Made by a program: the position numbers and the translations under genes. A stretch of DNA of 64,000 nt from Geminocystis herdmanii PCC 6308 (GTDB taxonomy: Bacteria > Cyanobacteriota > Cyanobacteriia > Cyanobacteriales > Cyanobacteriaceae): the NCBI RefSeq assembly GCF_000332235.1, contig NZ_CM001775.1, positions 2,324,230 through 2,388,229 of the forward strand, read 5' to 3'. A model generated the notes under the pieces. It was not told where the DNA came from and made no database searches. It was given only the letters and a program-made list of their open reading frames with translations. Position 1 is the stretch's first letter. The number at the start of each line of letters is the position of its first letter. Shown one piece after another: positions 37,733 through 47,439 of the stretch.

Positions 37733-37928
37733 ACCTCAGTTCGACATAAAGAAAATGATGAAAACTAGACAGGTGGACAAGTGGACAAGTGGACAGGGAG
37801 AAAAATTCTCAATATTTGATGTACTTTTGAGAGAATTTTATTCATTCATCAGAAATACAATCTTCCTGTCTTCCTGTCTTCGGAGTCTTCCAAGTCAGCC
37901 CTCACCTATTTTTATATCGAACTCAGGT
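37733..37928. mobile_element. MITE family A, copy 1 (196 bp)
   Basis: Ends ACCTCAGTTCGA and TCGAACTCAGGT form terminal inverted repeats that extend about 20 bp with a few mismatches. Compared with copy 2 at 41267-41463 I see one single-A length difference and no other change. The interior holds a GTGGACAA tandem and a CTTCCTGT tandem but no transposase. It is flanked by TAATACCTAA-like sequence on both sides, so the target duplication is ambiguous here. Confidence 0.85.
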
Positions 37929-37943
37929 AATACCTAACACCTA

Positions 37944-37976
37944 TCCTCATCAAAAGACTTTTTCAGCAATCCCTAA
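37944..37976. repeat. End motif of the TTTTTCAGCAA repeat family
   Basis: CCTCATCAAAAGACTTTTTC and AGCAATCCCTAA match the right end of the family copies at 9093 and 58419. It lies 15 bp after MITE A copy 1. Confidence 0.55.
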
Positions 37977-38082
37977 GTATAATTGTTATTTGTTAGTTGC
38001 TAATTGTTAATTGTTAATTGTTAATGTAGAATGGTATATTTGGGTCTAAATATAAAAAATATATAAGGAGAAAATAGTAAGC

Positions 38083-38691
38083 ATGGCTCGATATACAGGA
38101 CCTCGTTTGAGGGTAGTGCGTCGTTTAGGGGATTTACCCGGCTTAACTCGTAAAAATGCTCGTCGTCAGTATCCCCCCGGACAACACGGACAAAATCGCC
38201 GTAAACGTTCTGAGTACGCTATTCGTCTGGAAGAAAAGCAAAAACTTCGTTATAATTACGGTGTTAGCGAAAGTCAATTAGTTCGCTATGTTAAAAAAGC
38301 TCGTAGAGTAACTGGTTCTACTGGTCAAGTATTATTACAATTATTAGAAATGCGCCTTGATAATACCGTTTTTCGCCTTGGCATGGCTCCCACAATTCCG
38401 GGTGCTCGTCAATTGGTGAATCATGGTCATATTATGGTTAATGGTAAAGTTGTTGATATTGCTAGTTATCAGTGTCGCCCTGGTGATGTCATCAATGTTA
38501 GAAAAAGAGATCGCTCTGTTAATATTGTTAAAAATAATCTACTAAATCCCGGTTTGGCGAATCTTCCGAGTCATTTAGAGTTTGATAAAGATAATTTGAC
38601 TGGTAAAGTTAATGGTGTCATTGAAAGAGAATGGATCGCTTTAAATATCAACGAACTACTTGTTGTTGAGTTCTACTCTCGTAAAGCGTAA
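38083..38691 (+). CDS. rpsD: 30S ribosomal protein S4
   Basis: Primary 16S rRNA-binding protein nucleating 30S assembly. The 202-aa sequence begins [16 protein letters not shown], followed by the S4 N-domain and an S4 RNA-binding domain (about 90-152, [20 protein letters not shown]). It is the C-minus form without the zinc Cys cluster, as in cyanobacteria and plastids. AAGGAG precedes the ATG by about 15 nt. Cyanobacterial rpsD is typically isolated, as here. Confidence 0.97.
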   Translation: MARYTGPRLRVVRRLGDLPGLTRKNARRQYPPGQHGQNRRKRSEYAIRLEEKQKLRYNYGVSESQLVRYVKKARRVTGSTGQVLLQLLEMRLDNTVFRLGMAPTIPGARQLVNHGHIMVNGKVVDIASYQCRPGDVINVRKRDRSVNIVKNNLLNPGLANLPSHLEFDKDNLTGKVNGVIEREWIALNINELLVVEFYSRKA

Positions 38692-38705
38692 TTTATTATT
38701 ATCTG

Positions 38706-38737
38706 TTCCAGATCAATATTTTCCAGTGGATCTGGAA
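38706..38737. terminator. Bidirectional hairpin between rpsD and tilS
   Basis: A 9-bp perfect stem TTCCAGATC/GATCTGGAA encloses a 14-nt loop between convergent genes. The T-rich run after it is weak, so the call rests on stem length and position. Confidence 0.65.
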
Positions 38738-38749
38738 TGGAAATATATT

Positions 38750-39712
38750 TTATTTATTACTAATAACGATCGAATCTTCTCTGACTTGAGCAAATTTACC
38801 TTGAGATAAACTAGAGGTTCGGTGGAGGTTGGGTGCATCAATTAATCTCACAACGGCTTCTATTTCCTCGAAATTAGTCATTGTTTCGAGTTTTTGGTTT
38901 AAAAACATCCTAATTACTCTCCTCTGTAAACTGAGAGGTTTATCTTTGAGGATCGATCGAGTTAAGGTGTCATGATTGAGGGCTAAATTCAACAATTTTT
39001 CGGCTTCTTGAGTTAAAAATTCTACATCTGAGCGTAAAATCTCTGCTGTTTGAGCTAGATGTTGTTCTATCTTAGGATTAAATTCTTTTTTGATATAGGG
39101 TATTAAATCAAGACGAAGACGATTACGGGCAAATTTTTTGTTGTGGTTATATTTGTCTTCCCAAATGGGTAACTGGAATTGTTGACAAAAACTTAGGGTA
39201 TCACTGCGAGTAAAGTTGAGTAAGGGACGAACTAGGGTAATATGATCGGTAAGTTTTCTTGTCCAATGTAAGGCGCTTAATCCTTCCATTCCTGCACCTC
39301 TAATTAAGTTATAGATGAAAGTTTCGCCTCGATCGCTCAAAGTGTGTCCTGTTAGTAGATAATTAAATTGATGATTCTTGGCAATATCGATTAACCCTTC
39401 ATAACGATATTTTCTAGCTTGGGCTTCGGTTTCGGGGATGGTTTCTATTGCTTTGTTTAAATAAAATTCTATACCCCAATTATGGGCAATTTTTTCCACA
39501 TGAATGGCTAATCCTTCATCTAATGCCCAACCATGATCATAATGAGCGATAGCAATGTGCCAATGCCACTTCGATCGAATTTCTAAGCATAATTTAGCTA
39601 AACAAAGAGAATCTTGCCCTCCGGATACTGCTATGAGGATTTTACTATTTTTCGGCAATAATAGGCGATCTTTTAACGTTTGATGAAATTTACTATGATA
39701 ATTAGTCCACAT
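38750..39712 (-). CDS. tilS: tRNA(Ile)-lysidine synthase
   Basis: Modifies the wobble cytidine of tRNA-Ile(CAU) to lysidine so that it reads AUA. The 320-aa protein has the PP-loop ATP-pyrophosphatase motif AVSGGQDSLCL (residues 28-38), the AHYDHG segment and TGHTLSDRGETF. It is the short form lacking the long C-terminal domains of E. coli TilS, common in cyanobacteria. Its ATG lies one base from a family B MITE, which therefore supplies the whole near-upstream leader. Confidence 0.93.
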   Translation of the reverse strand: MWTNYHSKFHQTLKDRLLLPKNSKILIAVSGGQDSLCLAKLCLEIRSKWHWHIAIAHYDHGWALDEGLAIHVEKIAHNWGIEFYLNKAIETIPETEAQARKYRYEGLIDIAKNHQFNYLLTGHTLSDRGETFIYNLIRGAGMEGLSALHWTRKLTDHITLVRPLLNFTRSDTLSFCQQFQLPIWEDKYNHNKKFARNRLRLDLIPYIKKEFNPKIEQHLAQTAEILRSDVEFLTQEAEKLLNLALNHDTLTRSILKDKPLSLQRRVIRMFLNQKLETMTNFEEIEAVVRLIDAPNLHRTSSLSQGKFAQVREDSIVISNK

Positions 39713-39713
39713 A

Positions 39714-39842
39714 TAAGTGAGTAGGCAAAATTAATTGTATGTTTACTTTATGAAAGGCAAAAGGCAAAAGGCAAGAGGCAACAAAGATGTAAGTTATTTT
39801 AATTAATTTTAAAATTCACAATCTATTTTGCATGAGTACTTA
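39714..39842. mobile_element. MITE family B, copy 1 (129 bp with flanking TA)
   Basis: I read it as identical to 49685-49813. The ends are imperfect inverted repeats sharing GCAAAAT and ATTGT at the same spacing (AGT-N6-GCAAAAT-N2-ATTGT). TA stands at both ends, as expected for an IS630/Tc1-type target duplication. The interior has AAAGGCA-type tandem units and no coding capacity. Confidence 0.85.
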
Positions 39843-39895
39843 CTTTATCTTTCTGTCTTTCTGTCTTTCTATCTGCCTGTCTTCCTAACATCTCA

Positions 39896-41196
<1,301 letters not shown>

Positions 41197-41623
41197 ATGA
41201 CAAACTCTGTTGACAATAGAAACAATACGGAAATTCAAAACTTACCTTGGTATAATCGCCCACTATACCTCAGTTCGACATAAAGAAAATGATGAAAACT
41301 AGACAGGTGGACAAGTGGACAAGTGGACAGGGAGAAAAAATTCTCAATATTTGATGTACTTTTGAGAGAATTTTATTCATTCATCAGAAATACAATCTTC
41401 CTGTCTTCCTGTCTTCGGAGTCTTCCAAGTCAGCCCTCACCTATTTTTATATCGAACTCAGGTACTATGGGGAAATCAATCTTTTTTCTCATGGTTGAAA
41501 TCTTTGATTACTATTCGTCAACAATATCCATTTCAAGAATATAAACAACCTGCCATTTTCAGTGAGGAGATACCCGGTTTAAATATTTACGAGAAATATC
41601 AAAGTCATGTAGAAAAAGAATAG
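41197..41623 (+). pseudogene. 74-codon hypothetical gene interrupted by MITE A
   Basis: The 5' part reads MTNSVDNRNNTEIQNLPWYN and continues RPL up to 41266; the 3' part runs from 41464 to the stop at 41621-41623. Removing the 197-bp MITE with one copy of ACTAT (202 bp) joins them in one frame, giving 74 aa with GNQSFFSWLKSLITIRQQYP across the middle and ending YEKYQSHVEKE. The 202-bp insert is not a multiple of three, so the gene is frameshifted. I do not recognise the intact protein; it appears soluble. Confidence 0.82.
41267..41463. mobile_element. MITE family A, copy 2 (197 bp) with ACTAT target duplication
   Basis: Same element as 37733-37928 with one extra A. ACTAT lies directly on both sides (41262-41266 and 41464-41468). 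Restoration of the host frame on removal fixes the element ends as ACCT...AGGT. Confidence 0.92.
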
Positions 41624-41724
41624 ACTGATAAGGGTTTTAATCCTTTAAAGGTTGAAGAATATTCAACTCCTACAAACTTCTTGGTTTATAATTTGAATTA
41701 AATGGAATATTTATTAATAACAAT

Positions 41725-42048
41725 ATGGATAATAACGATTGGTTAAAGCAATTATTAATGTTGGGAGTTGGCACAACATCTATGGCGGCGGAAAAAATAA
41801 AAGAAGCTAGTGATCAATGGGTAAAAGAAGGTAAAATTAATCCAGATCAAGCTAAGGGTATTGTGGATGATTTGATGCAAAAAATTCAATCAGATCAAGG
41901 TAATATCCAAACTCAAATGGAACGTCAAATTCGTAATATTTTACAAGATTTGGGTGTACCTCGTCAGTCTGAAGTTGATGAATTAAGGGGTAGGATCGAT
42001 CGATTGGAGCGTCAAATTAGAGATTTAGAGAACAAATTATGGCAATAA
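41725..42048 (+). CDS. Phasin-like coiled-coil protein
   Basis: A 107-aa protein. A short amphipathic N-terminal helix (about 1-25) precedes a charged helical region. The C-terminus is a regular coiled coil (about 75-107, VDELRGRIDRLERQIRDLENKL). This pattern matches small cyanobacterial phasin-family proteins that coat polyhydroxyalkanoate granules or act as general amphipathic helpers. No pha genes are adjacent, so granule binding is inference. Confidence 0.7.
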   Translation: MDNNDWLKQLLMLGVGTTSMAAEKIKEASDQWVKEGKINPDQAKGIVDDLMQKIQSDQGNIQTQMERQIRNILQDLGVPRQSEVDELRGRIDRLERQIRDLENKLWQ

Positions 42049-42167
42049 ATAATTAGTAATTAGCAAATATTTAGATTATTTTATAAGTAAATTAGGAATT
42101 ATTTTAGGAACTTTAGCCAATAGTTTAAAGTCTATAATTGATAATTTTATGTTTTTATTACCAATAA

Positions 42168-42650
42168 ATGTCAATCAATAAGTATTTTACTACGACAATT
42201 TTAACCTTGAGTGTATTTTCTCCCGTGAGTATCATCTTCTCTAATCCTGTTAATTCTCAAACAGATTATCTAGTTTTAGAAAAATCTATTCATCAAAAGG
42301 TGAATCAGTATCGTCAATCAAAAAAATTATCACCCTTGAAATTTGATTCTCGTATTAGTGAAGAAGCCAGAAAACATAGTCAAAATATGGCGAATAAAAC
42401 TGTACCTTTTAGTCATCAAGGATTTGAAACAAGGGTTGTTAATACTCGAATCAATTATCGTAGTGTAGCCGAAAATGTTGCCTATAATCAAGGACATAAA
42501 AACCCAGATCAAGTAGCTGTAGATGGTTGGATTAAAAGTTTAGGACATCAGAAAAATATGGTGGGAAATTTTAATTTAACGGGGGTGGGAGTGGCTAAAA
42601 ATGCTCAGGGGGAATACTATTTTACGCAAATTTTTATGTTAGAAAAATAA
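42168..42650 (+). CDS. Secreted CAP/SCP-domain protein
   Basis: A 160-aa protein with an N-terminal signal peptide (about 1-31, cleavage near VNSQT). A CAP domain follows: HQKVNQYRQSKKLSPL, SEEARKHSQNMANKTVPFSHQG, VAENVAYNQG and GWIKSLGHQKNMVGNFNLTGVGVA. The putative cavity His residues and Glu are present. Bacterial CAP proteins are extracytoplasmic with unclear enzymatic roles. Confidence 0.9.
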   Translation: MSINKYFTTTILTLSVFSPVSIIFSNPVNSQTDYLVLEKSIHQKVNQYRQSKKLSPLKFDSRISEEARKHSQNMANKTVPFSHQGFETRVVNTRINYRSVAENVAYNQGHKNPDQVAVDGWIKSLGHQKNMVGNFNLTGVGVAKNAQGEYYFTQIFMLEK

Positions 42651-42675
42651 AGGTTAATATAAGAGTTATAAAAAA

Positions 42676-42732
42676 GTTTGTAGTAATGGCTTTAGCCGTT
42701 TATTAATAAGTCTTAAAAGGCTTACTACGAAC
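42676..42732. repeat. Complete GTTYGTAGT palindromic element
   Basis: GTTTGTAGT and ACTACGAAC outer arms enclose ATGGCTTTAGCCGT and AAGTCTTAAAAGGCTT hairpins, between the CAP and CobT-like genes. Confidence 0.75.
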
Positions 42733-42805
42733 TTATATAAAATCTTTTTTGGAAAACTCTATTATTTTTATGGATAATTCTCAAGGTTAATTGAGTAGAT
42801 TACTG

Positions 42806-44035
42806 ATGATAAAATTTAAAGATAGTGATATAAAAATTTACACTGAAATTGAGAAGGGAAAACAATGGCTTGAAAAATATTCTGGTTGTTTGCCGATTTT
42901 TACTTGTACTTTAGGATTTACAAATACTGCTTTATTGGAGGGAATTTCTACGGCGGGAAAAACCTCCGAATCTCGCCGTTATACTGCTTTAGCTGATGCG
43001 GAATTTTTAGTTAATGGGGTTGCTTCTAATCCGGTGTTTCCTTTACCCCCCCTTGCGGTAGGAGTTTCTCCTACTTTTATTAGTCGTGCGGTTATTGAAA
43101 GATTTAATTTACCTGTATATGTTTTTAATAGTGGTTTATTAAGTCAACCCTCTGTGTCGGTAATAGACTTGGGGGGTAAACCTGCTAATTGTGTTTCTAC
43201 GGGAAAAGCCTTATCTTTATCTGTGGTGAAACATCTTCATCAACAAGGCTTACACTGGGGAAATTTATTAGCACAAAAATCTCAATCACAAAATGGCGCT
43301 GCGCGATCACAAAGTGGCGCTGCGCGATCGAGCTATATTATATTAAGTGAATGTGTGGTAGGAGGCACAACTACCGCCCTAGCTGTGTTAACGGCTTTGG
43401 GAATAGAAGCCCAAGGAAAGGTTAATAGTAGTCATCCCATCTGTAATCATCAACAAAAATGGGACATCGTACAACAAGGTTTAACGAATGGACATCTTTC
43501 GATCGAACAGCAACCTTTGACGATCGATCGTGATCCTTTAGAAATTATAGCCGCCATCGGTGATCCCATGCAAATAGTGGTGGCATCTATGGCGATTTCC
43601 GCTAGTAAATACACAGGAGTCATGTTGGCAGGTGGTACACAAATGTTAGCAGTTTTTGCCCTCATTAAAGCACTCGATCGAAAATATGATTATCGGGCTA
43701 ATTTAGACAATATCATTATCGGTACAACCCGTTGGGTAGCTGAAGATGCCACGGGAGACACTATTGGTTTAAGTAAAACCATCGAGCATATTTCTTTATG
43801 TTCCACAAATTTAAACTTTACTAATTCCTACTATCCTAGTTTACAAGTCTTTGAACAAGGATTCGTTAAAGAAGGAGTTGGTGCTGGTGGAAGTGCGATC
43901 GCTTCTCACTTATTGGGTATTAATAAAGAAGAATTATTGAGCATGATAGAAGCCATTGTGTCTCGTTTCCACAGTGTTGCGAGTAGCGAACAATTGATCT
44001 TCAAGGGAAGCGATACGATGATAAGCGGCAGTTAA
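42806..44035 (+). CDS. CobT-like nicotinate-nucleotide phosphoribosyltransferase family protein
   Basis: About 409 aa; ATG at 42806 preferred over an in-frame TTG at 42791. It matches the longer CobT-like family of cyanobacteria and archaea, which activates the lower-ligand base of (pseudo)cobalamin. Recognisable segments are FTCTLGFTNTALLEGISTAG, LGGKPANCVSTGKAL, SECVVGGTTTALAVL and the C-terminal FVKEGVGAGGSAIAS. An in-frame duplication of the 14-bp GGCGCTGCGCGATC adds the peptide NGAARSQSGAARS near residue 170. The last 102 bp overlap the antisense gene at 43934. Confidence 0.82.
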   Translation: MIKFKDSDIKIYTEIEKGKQWLEKYSGCLPIFTCTLGFTNTALLEGISTAGKTSESRRYTALADAEFLVNGVASNPVFPLPPLAVGVSPTFISRAVIERFNLPVYVFNSGLLSQPSVSVIDLGGKPANCVSTGKALSLSVVKHLHQQGLHWGNLLAQKSQSQNGAARSQSGAARSSYIILSECVVGGTTTALAVLTALGIEAQGKVNSSHPICNHQQKWDIVQQGLTNGHLSIEQQPLTIDRDPLEIIAAIGDPMQIVVASMAISASKYTGVMLAGGTQMLAVFALIKALDRKYDYRANLDNIIIGTTRWVAEDATGDTIGLSKTIEHISLCSTNLNFTNSYYPSLQVFEQGFVKEGVGAGGSAIASHLLGINKEELLSMIEAIVSRFHSVASSEQLIFKGSDTMISGS

Positions 44036-44392
44036 CTGAGCCGTTAAACGATATACTTGTTCTTCACAGGAAACATTTGTGTCAGGTTGAGAATGATTAG
44101 ACAAATCTTTATAGATAGACATATCATCGATCAAAATATCTTCACGGGAGTTAAAATTATTGTGATGTTTAGCATCAGAAGTATTGCTAATTAAAGTTAA
44201 GTTAGCAGTAGAGTGAGTTTTCTTTTCTTGAGAATGATAAATTTTTGAAGAATTATCAAAAACATCCGATTCTGTGACTAATAGGGTATTGATTTCTTCC
44301 CAACCAATATATTCAGCTAATTTTTTCATGGTATCATATAGCTTAGTTACCTGATGTTGCAAATGAATTAATTCTTGTTTTTTTTCGGACAT
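43934..44392 (-). CDS. Coiled-coil cyanobacterial hypothetical protein
   Basis: A 152-aa protein with an N-terminal helical part (QELIHLQHQVTKLYDTMKKL), a polar low-complexity middle and a C-terminal helix VYRLTAQLTAAYHRIASLED. I recall such R-LTAQLTAAY-RIA-LE-QL helices from uncharacterised cyanobacterial proteins. It overlaps the 3' end of the CobT-like gene by 102 bp on the opposite strand. No function is proposed. Confidence 0.65.
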   Translation of the reverse strand: MSEKKQELIHLQHQVTKLYDTMKKLAEYIGWEEINTLLVTESDVFDNSSKIYHSQEKKTHSTANLTLISNTSDAKHHNNFNSREDILIDDMSIYKDLSNHSQPDTNVSCEEQVYRLTAQLTAAYHRIASLEDQLFATRNTVETRHNGFYHAQ

Positions 44393-44854
44393 ATTGCTAT
44401 CACCTCTTAATATGGAGATTAATTTTATTTATCTTTTCTATTTTCTATGCTAAAGTCTAAAAGCAAATAACCCTCAGTATTCCTGATTAATTTAATATTT
44501 CGATCGAATTTGTCTGGTTTTCTCTTGATGGTTGCGTTAAATTAGGCTTTGCTGAAAAAGTATTTTGATGAGGGAAAGTGCTAGATATGCCGTGTTAGCT
44601 TAAAGAATTAAAAATCAAGGTTTTAAGTAAGTTGCTAAAAAATGTTGGGTGTTAGGGTATTAAGGAATTAGGGAGATTTTTTACTTCCAGATTTCAGGTA
44701 ATAATAATAAATCTTGAAATAATCAATTTATAATAGTAAATTATCAAAACTCATTACTTATTACTCTTTACTCATTACTTTCTCTTAACCAAAAATTTAA
44801 AAATGAAACAGCCCTGCCTGTCTGGGAGTCAAGGAGAGTCAGTCATCACCTATT
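44393..44854. other. 462-bp intergenic region with an inverted TTTTTCAGCAA-family copy
   Basis: Holds TTGCTGAAAAA (44549-44559) and AAAAATCAAGGTTTT (44610-44624), the inverse of the repeat at 31147-31217. A weak echo of the MITE A interior (AGTCA-N-TCACCTATTTTA) lies at 44836-44860. No gene is supported. Confidence 0.55.
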
Positions 44855-45175
44855 TTAAAAGCCAAATAAAGCATCTTCTTGATGAGTTAAAATGCTACAA
44901 TTCGATCGAGCAAAAGTTCTGCAAGTCAATAAAAATCCTGCTTTCTCCTCTTCAGGTTGTAAGAAAGCGTGGTCATGTGCTACAGAACCTTCTAACAGTT
45001 TAGCCGTGCAAGTTACACAAACTCCTGCATTACAGGATAAAGGTAAATCGATACCATTAGCGATGGCTACATCACTAATATATTCATCTTCTTTTACATT
45101 CAACACTCTTTTACCTTCATTCGGAATGTTAAGTGTTACTTGATAGGTTTTGACATTATTGTTGATTAAAGTCAT
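44855..45175 (-). CDS. Plant-type [2Fe-2S] ferredoxin, variant
   Basis: A 106-aa soluble electron carrier. Cluster ligands are Cys48, Cys53, Cys56 and Cys85 in CNAGVCVTCTAKLLEG and FLLTC. The cluster loop differs from the PetF consensus (CRAGACSTC), and the C-terminus DALFGF lacks the usual EEELY ending. This suggests a minor ferredoxin rather than the main photosynthetic PetF. It is monocistronic. Confidence 0.9.
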   Translation of the reverse strand: MTLINNNVKTYQVTLNIPNEGKRVLNVKEDEYISDVAIANGIDLPLSCNAGVCVTCTAKLLEGSVAHDHAFLQPEEEKAGFLLTCRTFARSNCSILTHQEDALFGF

Positions 45176-45569
45176 GATATTAGCAATAATTTTATTGTAT
45201 GTAGTTGATAGGGTTCATTAAAAAAGTGAAAAAAGGTGATTTTAAAATTGGTTATTTCAAGCAAAGAAACTGATTATTTAGATACCTAAAATAAGACTCA
45301 AAAAAACAAATAAAAAAAGATATTAATTAATATCAAAGTCAGATGATAAATCAATTGTTAGCCTAAGCTAAACTATGGTAGAAATGACATTGTTATTGTT
45401 TTATAAGTCATTATGGGAAGTTGATATAAAACCTTTATTTGTTCTTTAAAGCGATACATCAGTTAAGAATAGTAGCAATTATAACAGAAAAAAAAATAAT
45501 TCCAGATTATCTGAAATTAACTTAACAAATATTAACTTAACCTATTTAGGATCAATGATTTCCTATCTG
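45176..45569. other. 394-bp intergenic region
   Basis: AT-rich spacer between the ferredoxin and efflux-adaptor genes. I see no ORF, tRNA, strong hairpin or repeat belonging to the families named elsewhere. Confidence 0.5.
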
Positions 45570-46889
45570 TTATTGACTGATAACACTTAATCTCACAGTT
45601 TTACCATTATCTAATTTATCACTACTTCTTACCACAATACGATCGAGCGTCGTCAATCCATTCAAGATTTCCACTTTACCATTTTTTGATTGTCCGAGGG
45701 TAACTTGTCGAGTCATAACTTGAGTTTGATCATTATTTTCACTTAATACAAATACAGTATTAGAAAGGGTATTTTCTCTAGGATTATTAATTTTTAAAGC
45801 AGTTTCTGGAATAAGAATTGGGGGATTATTATTATTAGTAAATTTAATTCTTGCTAGTAAACCACCATTAATTTTTTGCTCTGGATTGCTGAGTAAAATT
45901 TCTATGGGAATTTGTCGAGAATTTCGATCGGCTGAAGGTGATATTCTATTAATTATTCCCGTAAATTGTTGATTAGGAAAAGCATCTAAAGTCACGTTAA
46001 CACTCTTACCTAAAGCCAGATTTTCTAAGTCTAATTCAGAGATAGAAACAGTAACTTGTACTTGACTAAAATCTCCTATTTTAATCACTTCTCCCCCCGG
46101 TTGGATTAAATTTCCTTGTTCTGTTAATCTTTCTAATACATAACCGCTACTAGGTGCTTTTATCTGAGTATAATTAAGTCTTTTTTTCTCCTCTTGAATA
46201 ATAGCTTTTTGACTGGTAATTCTCCCCTTAGCCGTTTTAACCCCCGCTTGTTTAACATTGACTTGGGATTGTGAAGCAATGACTGTTTGTTGCGCGGTTT
46301 TCGCTTCTGTTTGTGCCAATTCTACTTCTCTTTTGGCGATCGCACCTTCATTGTATAATTCTTCTAATCTATTAGCATCAACCTTCGCCTGTGCTAATTG
46401 TACTTGATTAGATTTCACTTGAGCTTGAGCAGAAATCACATCCGCCTCAGCTTCCGTCACCGCCGAATTAAGGGAAGCCAATTCCGCTTCGGCTTTATAT
46501 AAACTAGCTTTTAATAAAGTATCGTCTAGTTGCGCTATAATTTGACCAGTGGTAACTCGATCGCCTACATCTACCGTTAAATTTAATATTTGTCCTTCCG
46601 CTTGTGATCTTAAAATTACTTCTTTAATTGGTTCAGTTGTACCGATATATTCCCTTGGTTGGCTTAAAAATCCTGTGGCTACTTTCATCACATCTACCGC
46701 AGGAATTGACGGTTTTTCCATTACAGGGGTTTCCTCTTGCGCTTCGGTTTTAGCTTCAAAGAAACATCCTCCCAATGGAAATAGACAAAGAAATATAAAA
46801 GTAATATTTATCCATCGAGGAATTTTTGAAGAAGTTTGGGGAGAATTTTTCCTCTGGGAAGATAATTCGATCGTTCTTGCATATATCAT
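45570..46889 (-). CDS. RND/HlyD-type efflux periplasmic adaptor lipoprotein
   Basis: A 439-aa membrane fusion protein. A cytoplasmic N-tail precedes a hydrophobic segment ending in the lipobox LFPLGGC (Cys42). It then shows the lipoyl half LRSQAEGQILNLTVDVGDRV, a long alpha-hairpin (about 120-235, rich in Ala/Gln/Glu), the second lipoyl half IKAPSSGYVLERLTEQGNLI and beta-barrel domains. It should link an inner-membrane RND or ABC pump to an outer-membrane channel. No pump gene is adjacent. Confidence 0.9.
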   Translation of the reverse strand: MIYARTIELSSQRKNSPQTSSKIPRWINITFIFLCLFPLGGCFFEAKTEAQEETPVMEKPSIPAVDVMKVATGFLSQPREYIGTTEPIKEVILRSQAEGQILNLTVDVGDRVTTGQIIAQLDDTLLKASLYKAEAELASLNSAVTEAEADVISAQAQVKSNQVQLAQAKVDANRLEELYNEGAIAKREVELAQTEAKTAQQTVIASQSQVNVKQAGVKTAKGRITSQKAIIQEEKKRLNYTQIKAPSSGYVLERLTEQGNLIQPGGEVIKIGDFSQVQVTVSISELDLENLALGKSVNVTLDAFPNQQFTGIINRISPSADRNSRQIPIEILLSNPEQKINGGLLARIKFTNNNNPPILIPETALKINNPRENTLSNTVFVLSENNDQTQVMTRQVTLGQSKNGKVEILNGLTTLDRIVVRSSDKLDNGKTVRLSVISQ

Positions 46890-46981
46890 AAATTTAACGG
46901 AAAAAATATAAAGATTTATAAATAAAAATTCCGTTTCATTGTATCATAGGATTATTTGAACTGGAGTGAAAAACACAAATT

Positions 46982-47428
46982 ATGGACTTAAATTTATTAT
47001 TTAATCTCGCAAATCTTTTCGTATTACCTTTTTGGTTATTGATGATTTTTTTACCAAATTGGGGATTTACTCAAAAAATAATGAAATCTTATTTACTCTT
47101 TTTACCGTTAATTTTTCTCTATATTTATCTGTTTATAACAGGTTTAAATCCAGATTCGATCGAGGTTTTATCGAATCCTCAATTAGTAGATTTAGCAAAA
47201 GTATTTAGTGATCCTACCATCACTTTTGCAGGATGGGTACATTTTTTAGTGTTAGATTTATTTTTAGGTAGATATATTTATCAGCAAGGGCAAACAGAAA
47301 AAATTTGGACAATTCACTCCTTAATTTTATGCTTATTTGCTGGACCAATGGGCTTTTTATCTCATATAATAACAAGAACTATTCAGCTAAATATTATCAA
47401 CAAAAAAGATTTAGAAGTAACTATCTAA
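46982..47428 (+). CDS. ABA4-like integral membrane protein
   Basis: A 148-aa protein with four predicted membrane helices. The motif FAGWVHFLVLDLFLGRYIYQQG, the FNLANLFVLPFWLLMIFLPN start and LFAGPMGFLSHIITR match the ABA4/DUF4281 family. The plant member is needed for neoxanthin synthesis; in cyanobacteria the role is unknown. It is divergent from the efflux adaptor. Confidence 0.85.
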   Translation: MDLNLLFNLANLFVLPFWLLMIFLPNWGFTQKIMKSYLLFLPLIFLYIYLFITGLNPDSIEVLSNPQLVDLAKVFSDPTITFAGWVHFLVLDLFLGRYIYQQGQTEKIWTIHSLILCLFAGPMGFLSHIITRTIQLNIINKKDLEVTI

Positions 47429-47439
47429 AGAGGTTAACC

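Noticed and set aside
37755-37937. 60-codon ORF inside MITE A copy 1 and a similar one at 41323-41544
   Set aside because: The frames are not maintained between the two copies (one-base difference) and cover tandem repeats; no protein features.
44796-44860. Third copy of MITE A
   Set aside because: Only a short stretch near the CTCACCTATTTTA block is similar; terminal inverted repeats are missing.
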